Part shown: piece after piece, positions 58,190 through 64,000 of the stretch
How positions within the stretch are numbered: the stretch's first letter is position 1
How the letters are laid out: the number at the start of each line of letters is the position of its first letter
From: Laburnicola sp. R22_1
Lineage: Eukaryota > Ascomycota > Dothideomycetes > Pleosporales > Didymosphaeriaceae
Direction: 5' to 3'
DNA: 64,000 nucleotides
Assembly: GCA_014281115.1 (NCBI GenBank)
Contig: JACONQ010000001.1
Location: 3,038,001-3,102,000 of the forward strand
Position numbers and translations under genes: made by a program
The notes under the pieces: generated by a model
Databases searched by the model: none
The model's input: the letters and a program-made list of their open reading frames with translations, nothing else
What the model was told of the DNA's origin: nothing

Positions 58190-58617
58190 TGGGTGGATGG
58201 GAGCGAGTGGGGGCTGTAGTTCTTTGGTTGTAGGGAGGGGGAGGGGGAATGTAGGGTATGGTGGGTTGGGATTTGCTTGGCGTGCTGGGCATGGAAAGCG
58301 GTATGGTTGGTATATCATATCACTTCAAAATCTAAAAGTCATCTGCATGAACATGCATATGTATCTGACAAAGCTATATCGTCTCTGCCACTTTCACGTG
58401 TGATACCTGTGCTATCCTAGAAACCGCCTGTCTCTTCAAAGTCTTGCTTCTCCATCACTACTCAAACACTACATTCACACGTAGAAAGACGTCATAGAAT
58501 TCGCATATCAGAACTCATGCCAAGTACCCGATGTTGACGTCGCAAACACATAGTATCATGTACAGCCACAGCTTTCCCTCACAGCGTTGTACCGTGTACC
58601 AAAAGGTTGCGATGATC
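58190..58617. other. Convergent 3' intergenic region
   Basis: A short spacer between the DPBB gene and the end of the CorA-like gene. No coding or repeat feature is visible. Confidence 0.5.
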
Positions 58618-61600
58618 TTACAGCGGATACTCGTGATACCTCCCCCTCCCCTTCTCCATCCTCCTCTTCTCTCGCTTACTAAGCCACACATACTCGCTCC
58701 TCCTACCCCTCGACACGTCACCCCACAGATTCTCACTCATACTCCTTACGCGCCGTACTTCCCGCGGGTTTCTAACCCCTCCCACCGGCAAACTTCTATC
58801 CTGCGGGATTCTACCCCCTCCCACCCGCACATTCCTATCCCACCCCTCTCTAACCGCTCGACTCTTCGCAACCAGCGACTCCGTCTCCCATTCGTCCAGA
58901 TGCCCCTGTATGATAACGTAATTCCGATCAGCGCGGTCATAGTCCCAGTCCAATCCCTCGTCGTCCAGGACCGAAGGGACGACGTCTTTCCTATGGATGC
59001 GGACGACGTCGTGCGTAGAGCGTGCGCGCGTGTTGCGCGCGCGGTCCGCTCGTAGCAACTTTACGCTAACTGGTTCGACGGCCGCGTCGTCGCTCTTATA
59101 CACTTCTGTCGCCTTTTTGAGACGGTTCCATTTTGCGTAGGTAGGGTATCCGGGTCCTTCGAGGGCGTAGTCTGGTCTGCGCCTGGGCGGCGCATACTCC
59201 GCATCGTCAGCCAGGGAAAGCGCGCCTGATGAATCCGCCTCCGTCCCCGCCGCACGGTGGCGCTGCATGACACCGATGCCGCGCGCAGCGCGATTGCGGT
59301 CTTGTTTCCCGGCCAAGGAGCGCCACACGGCAGCCGCAACGTCGCGCATCGCATCGCCGTTATACGCAATGGCTAGCATGATGGCCATGACGCCGACGGT
59401 GAGCGGGAGCGCAATCTCCCAGAAGAGCGTCTGCGGGCTGTCCATGTCCCGGATGTCGCTGGTGTTCATGCCCAGATAGGATGTTACGAAGGACAGCGGG
59501 AGGAAGATGACGGTCACGACGGTGAAGACGAGGATGGCTTTGCCGTGGTCTTCTTCGTTGATTTCGGCGCTTTGCTTGGTGTGCTCCGAGAGGGGGCCGC
59601 AGCGGCGGATGAGGTCGGTGTATTCTTCGCGGGCGAGGGCGAGGTTGTCGAGGCAGGAGGTTAGCAGGAGGCGTTCCAAGGGGAAGAGGGCGCGACGGGT
59701 GGGGATGTCGGTGGGGTAGGTTGTGTGGTCCAGGACCCGCATGTATTTTTTTACTAGTCTCGTCTGCCAGGTGTTCACTGAGGCGAGGATCGTCAATTCT
59801 TCCTGCAGGAGATTGATGGAGCGGAGGAGGCGTTTTCCTGGTCGGTGGTTCACTTGGAATTGCTACTTCGGAGTTAGCTGGACACCCTGTGAGAGTCGCT
59901 CATTTGGTAGGGCTTCACAGCACTAGGACAAAAGTTTGAGTACATTGTGTTACCCCAGGATGAGCAATACCGAGGCCAACTGTACTCAAACTCTTGTCCC
60001 GTGGCTGTACGCTGTAGATAAGTCGTGGTGCTTGCATCTCGCTACATACCAGTGTGCTGAGATATTCCCTGTACATATCGGCAACCGTCATGCTCTTTTC
60101 TAGAGGCTTAACGATCAACCGCCTCATGAGCCAGCTGCTTACCGACTCAGGCCCCCAAGACATCCTTTCCGAATAGTCATTCGGCACCGGTGAGCGTACC
60201 AGCTCACACAAATCCACCCGGGATCGCAGTAGAGGTGATTTGACGCCGTCGCTGAACCTCCTCATCACTTCGAGGCCCAGGTCCGTGTACGGATAGTCTT
60301 CCTCATGGCCGCCCTTCCTTGTCTGGTCAAAAGATACTCTCGTGTAGTACAAGCTTCGCTCGACTGCGAAGTAGAAAATGATCAAACGGTGCAGTGTCTC
60401 AATTAGTTTATGTGGGAAGGTGTAGAGAGCTGACAGCTCGCCGTGTTCATTGCGCACACCGTCAGGGAGCTCTTTAAGCTGTTTGTATATGGTGCTGGCT
60501 TCTTCGATCCCACAGTCCAAGATTGTACAAGCACCGGTAATTGTGGATTCAAGCAAGGCCTGGTCGTCGTTACGTATCCAATCTTTCAACTCGTTGTCAT
60601 CCTTGAGGAAGGAGCTCGAAGCTGTTTCACCCTGCTCAGTAGCTGCGACGTGATGACGTAGATGCTCTAAAGCTGCGTTAGGGCTGTCAAAGGGCTTTTC
60701 GCGCGCGCATCGTCTGCATTTCTTCACGGCGTCTCCAAACTCCCTGTCGTCAGCCGGAAGAGGGAGGTGAAATTTTGCGGCACCTTGAGTAGAGTACGTA
60801 TACGATGTCGTAGGCGTGCGGATGCGCCAGGATCGAGTTCCAGTTTTGGCCGTCTTCCAGCTAGGATCAGTATACTCTTTAGAGTCTGTATCATACGGTT
60901 TTTGTCCGTGTAACTTCCGTACGACAGCTTCGACGTTGGCCATGGCTCCCCAGACCTTTCGCAGCATGGTGGATTCGTCCACATTTCCCACAAACAAATT
61001 TAATGTATCACGCACTATTGCCACGAAGTCTTTCGCTTTGCTGGGAAGTTTCGAGCGTTCAGCGTCGACTATAAACTGGTGGTGCGTACGATGATCTTGT
61101 CCTGCCACGGAATCTTGTGTAGGAAGTTGAGAGTGTAGAGATACGTCAACATGTTCATTGTCGTCTTCAGGGAGAGACTCGTAGTAATTGGTTGAAGTAA
61201 ACGTCCGGTCGATAAGGCCGCGAGTGTCGTATTCAGCTAGAGTTTCGCCCATCAAGGCCTTTTCCACTTGTTCTAAGCACCTTCATATAGTAGATATGTC
61301 AGCCATGACAAATCAGGAGGCCTAGTTTACGTACCGAATGGCGTGTTTGACGTCTATCGAAGACGGCCTAGTATCACTTTCGCTTTTGCCAGAGGCAGAA
61401 GGCCAGTGAAAGAAGGGCGGTACCAAGCCAGGCAGGGGTTCTCCGCGATGCGCAATCGGCGACAACGTGCCCGCCGTTTTTTTGTCAATAATGTCCACGA
61501 CAGAAATGTCAACGAAAATGACGTTATCTTGGCTAACAATTATCGGCCAATTTGCAGCTGTAACCTCCACTTTTTGCTCATGTCCTTGCCAAAGCAGACG

Positions 61601-63561
61601 GGGACTTTTCTCATACCAAGAACTGCGCGCAAGGGACAACTCCCTGATTTTCTGCTCCATCTGGAAGTATGTGCCGCATTCGCGAGGGGAGTAGAGCAGG
61701 ACACGTCCATCTAGGTGTTTTAGTCGAACAGAAGTTAACGAATTTCCGGTACCGGCACCGAGTTGTTTTATGTCTTCTTGAACTACCTCAATGGATTTGG
61801 TAAAGCCACTCGAGAGCGGCCCGTAGCCAGCGGTGACCACCGCTCGACCACTGATATTAAGCATCCATAACGAGGGTACGTGGATCAAGTTGTCCGTTCG
61901 CGCATTGCCAAACTTCCTGTACGCTTGCTCTTCGTCTCGGTCTCTGACTGGCTCGAAGGGGTAGTATGACTGCATCAGAGTCCGTGGAGGGTGCAGATGG
62001 TTGGCCTGTCCATCGTGCTGAAGAAACTTCCGGATATCAAAATATGGTAAACAGGAGAAGATGACGGAATCAGGGTCGGGCTGGTTGCACTCGTCACCGC
62101 GCAGGACGGTTCCAGGGTCTATGAACCTCCCGTCAAGAAAGGCTTTGATGTGCTCTTTCTCGATCTTGTGTAGAGTTTTCTTTATGAGTAACTGACTACG
62201 CTCAGGAAGATCCGGTACCGTTAAGCAGGTGTTCTATCACCGGATTAGCACATGTTGTTGCTGCATATACAGTACTAGGACAAAAGTTTGAGTACACTGT
62301 GTTACCCCAGGATAAGTAATACAAAGGACAACTGTGCTCAAACTTTGGTTTGTATCTGTAATAACTTACTTTGAACTGCTCCCAGTCTAATTGGTCGCCG
62401 TGCATATGAAACCAGCGGATCCCAATGCTGGAGGATAACGTTGCATTCTCAGGTCCAGGTAGGGTATGCACCTGCATTGTTGTTCGATTTTCCGTGCTGA
62501 CGGTAACGGCTTTTGTGATTCTCAGCGTCTCTGGTGACATTTCGCGGCTGCTGCGGGGTTTCTTTGGCAAACCACCGTTGCTGCTATCACTTTCTTTGCG
62601 TGAGGCCATATGTTCCATGGCCCATTCCGTATCTATTGCGATAGAAAGTAGATTTCCTTCTTTGTCTACTGGCTTTATCATCACGCGTATCTGCACCTGA
62701 TAAGTACCATCTCGATACAGCAGATGCTTTACAGCTACAGGGCAAAAGTTTGAGTACAGTTAGCCTTGGTATTGCTCATCCTGGGGCAACACATTGACTC
62801 AAACTTTTGTCCTAGTACTGTAGGTTCACTCACAGGTTGCGAAGGGGTGTGCTCTGAGGCTTCTTCGTTGTCTTCAGTTGAAGAGTCGCTCTGCTCAGTT
62901 TCTTCGCTGTCTTCGGTTGAAGAATCGCTCTCTTCGGTTTCGTCGCTGTCGCTATGAGTAGATATGCCCGCATCTGGAGACTGTCGTCCAAAGGCAGGCC
63001 CTTTTCTTGTGTCATCTTCAATATTGACATCGAATTCCACAGATTCAACCTCTGCGTCCTCAGATATGGTAGAATGGGCATCCTGGTCTGGCCAGAATGA
63101 GATGAGCACATTCATCCCTGGGCGTACCAGGTTACTCCACTGGCTCGGTAATAGGAGATGAGCTTCACCACGCCTGTGACCAAGTACGACATCGAATTGG
63201 TCATTGCGAATCATATCTAGTCGCTCATCCTCCTTTCGCCGTACATATATTTCTTCAACGATAGCTTTGAATTGCTGTTCAAAGTATAAGCACTGTTCAA
63301 TCATTTGAACAAGTATCATGAGATCCTTACGGCAAAATCTCGCACCTCTCCGCATGGGATGTGGTATACGCGACCGCCATGGTCCTGGATGTATAATAAC
63401 GGGACCGAGGCCGGGTCCGTCGTCGCAGCATCGCGCACCTCAGCACTCGAGTCGTCGCTCCCTTCGCTTGTAGCCGACTTTGACGGTAACTCGGGATCCG
63501 GATGCTCGGCTGGCATGGCTCTTGACGTGATCGAGGGCTCAACGAGCGCGGCCTCAGCCAT
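58618..63561 (-). CDS. CorA-like Mg2+ transporter, large fungal form with N-terminal extension
   Basis: Six exons read by eye: 63,346-63,561, 62,834-63,292, 62,370-62,696, 61,335-62,233, 60,050-61,280 and 58,618-59,862. Introns are 53, 137, 136, 54 and 187 bp, all GT-AG, and the frame is kept for 4,377 nt (1,458 residues). The C-terminal third carries the CorA pore. Hydrophobic segment 1 (about 1,153-1,174) leads directly into the signature YLGMN (GMN at 1,175-1,177), and segment 2 lies at about 1,189-1,211, followed by a basic cytosolic tail. The N-terminus has a region (about 53-142) like the ubiquitin-like domain often found in large fungal CorA-like proteins, then an acidic Ser/Glu repeat. 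Cation uptake at a membrane is inferred from the family; the exact ion is unknown. Introns 2, 3 and 5 each contain a copy of one MITE. The first intron has an alternative donor (gtaagg at 63,333) that would break the frame. Confidence 0.85.
59918..60007 (+). mobile_element. MITE copy 1, in intron 5 of the CorA-like gene
   Basis: This 90-bp near-palindrome starts cagcactaggacaaaagttt and ends ctcttgtcccgtggctg, with inverted repeats of about 27 bp. The right flank is TA (60,008-60,009); the left flank is ca (59,916-59,917), probably a mutated TA. It lies between donor gtatgt (60,049) and the acceptor after ctaactccgaagtag (59,863). Confidence 0.85.
62270..62358 (+). mobile_element. MITE copy 2, in intron 3 of the CorA-like gene
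   Basis: This 89-bp copy is in the same orientation as copy 1, with TA on both sides (62,268-62,269 and 62,359-62,360). The intron donor gtaagt (62,369) lies nine bases from the TA; the acceptor is 34 bases beyond the other side, after a good branch-site word tgctaat. Its right arm is the most diverged of the three. Confidence 0.88.
62732..62820 (-). mobile_element. MITE copy 3, in intron 2 of the CorA-like gene
   Basis: This 89-bp copy is in the opposite orientation, with TA on both sides (62,730-62,731 and 62,821-62,822). The donor gtgagt (62,833) is 11 bases from the TA and the acceptor (62,697) 33 bases from the other TA, almost the same placement as copy 2. Without the element the intron would be 46 bp. 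Confidence 0.88.
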
Positions 63562-64000
63562 GACACAGCATCCAAACGTGCGATTCGCGCGCCGCGAAAT
63601 TAAAAGTTGAACGAGAGCGTGTGTTGGATGGATAACATAGTGAGTCGAGACTTGTGACGTGCCAGATGGGCGGGCGCCGGCTGCGCCTATGTAGGTGGTA
63701 CGGTAGGTCAGCCTCCGATCAGCTGCAGTCGCTTATCCATGCTGCTCCACTGGGACTTGTTCACGGGCATACCAATAAGGGCCCATACTAGTATAAGCTA
63801 AGTAGCCAACTACGCCCTTGCAAAAGGTCTTAGCTTCTTAGAATTTTAAAAAAAAGATTAACTTTAAAAGCTATTCTATCTTTAAAAAGTGTAGCTTTTT
63901 CTTTAAAATTATATTGTAATAAAGAGAGGCTATCTTTGTAAAGATAATATTACTTTTATAATAAACTTATCTTAAAAAAATAATAGTAAAGTTAGAGGTT
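63562..64000. other. Promoter side of CorA-like gene and start of the next AT-rich block
   Basis: The first about 220 bp are GC-balanced and should hold the CorA-like gene promoter. Composition drops sharply at about 63,785-63,840 to RIP-style AT-rich DNA that runs to the window end. The words ctagtataagctaag and gcaaaaggtcttagc at the border recall transposon-end sequence, but the other end is outside the window. Confidence 0.45.

Noticed and set aside
63293..63355. Intron 1 of the CorA-like gene as a 38-bp intron with donor gtaagg, or as a +1 frameshift
   Set aside because: A 38-bp intron is shorter than usual and gives the wrong frame; the 53-bp intron with donor gtgcga keeps phase 0 and yields a coherent domain.
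1..64000. A Starship-type giant element or secondary-metabolite cluster
   Set aside because: No tyrosine-recombinase captain, polyketide or peptide synthetase, or cluster-like set of enzymes was seen; the island genes are unrelated housekeeping and transport functions.

Overview
The window looks like a chromosome segment of a filamentous ascomycete (Pezizomycotina, probably Dothideomycetes; this is inferred from gene style, short GT-AG introns and repeat families). It has a two-speed layout. Strongly AT-rich, repeat-filled DNA occupies about 2.3-38.9 kb and resumes near 63.8 kb. A GC-balanced gene island lies at 38.9-63.8 kb. In the AT-rich part nearly every recognisable transposon protein carries TAG/TAA where Gln or Trp codons are expected, and Asp to Asn, Glu to Lys and Cys to Tyr changes. 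That is the signature of repeat-induced point mutation (RIP, C to T on either strand).

Region by region. 1-1.5 kb: a pogo/Fot1-like element cut by the window edge. 2.3-8.8 kb: unclassified interspersed repeats, here named Y, Z and R, a solo LTR, and a decamer array resembling heat-shock elements. 8.8-38.3 kb: one nest of mobile elements that can be taken apart base by base from target-site duplications (TSDs). The host is a chromodomain Ty3/Gypsy element (Gypsy-C, 8,811-38,317, TSD gtttt). Inserted in it are a Tc1/mariner element (M1), a second pogo element, a reverse-oriented Gypsy-B and a Gypsy-A (TSD catag/tatag). Gypsy-A in turn contains a Tc1/mariner element (M2) and a solo LTR of a fourth family. 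M2 is the least damaged of these, as expected for the innermost and probably youngest insertion.

The gene island holds a plasma-membrane Na+/H+ antiporter (Nha1/Sod2 type), the ribosome-maturation GTPase EFL1/RIA1 (five exons, one of 21 nt in the P-loop), a tandem PH-domain protein head-to-head with EFL1, a Tad1-like LINE with both ORFs mutated, a small double-psi beta-barrel (RlpA/barwin-like) protein with an apparent frameshift, and a large six-exon CorA-like Mg2+ transporter. The island genes look like unrelated housekeeping and transport functions, not a cluster.

The most interesting observations are: three copies of one 89-90 bp TA-flanked MITE, each inside a different intron of the CorA-like gene; two previously unclassified repeat families (R and Z) with long TSDs of 12-15 bp; the decamer array of heat-shock-element spacing; and the fully resolved transposon nest. 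No Starship captain, secondary-metabolite cluster, tRNA, rRNA or CRISPR array was recognised. All exon boundaries were read by eye from splice consensus and reading frame.
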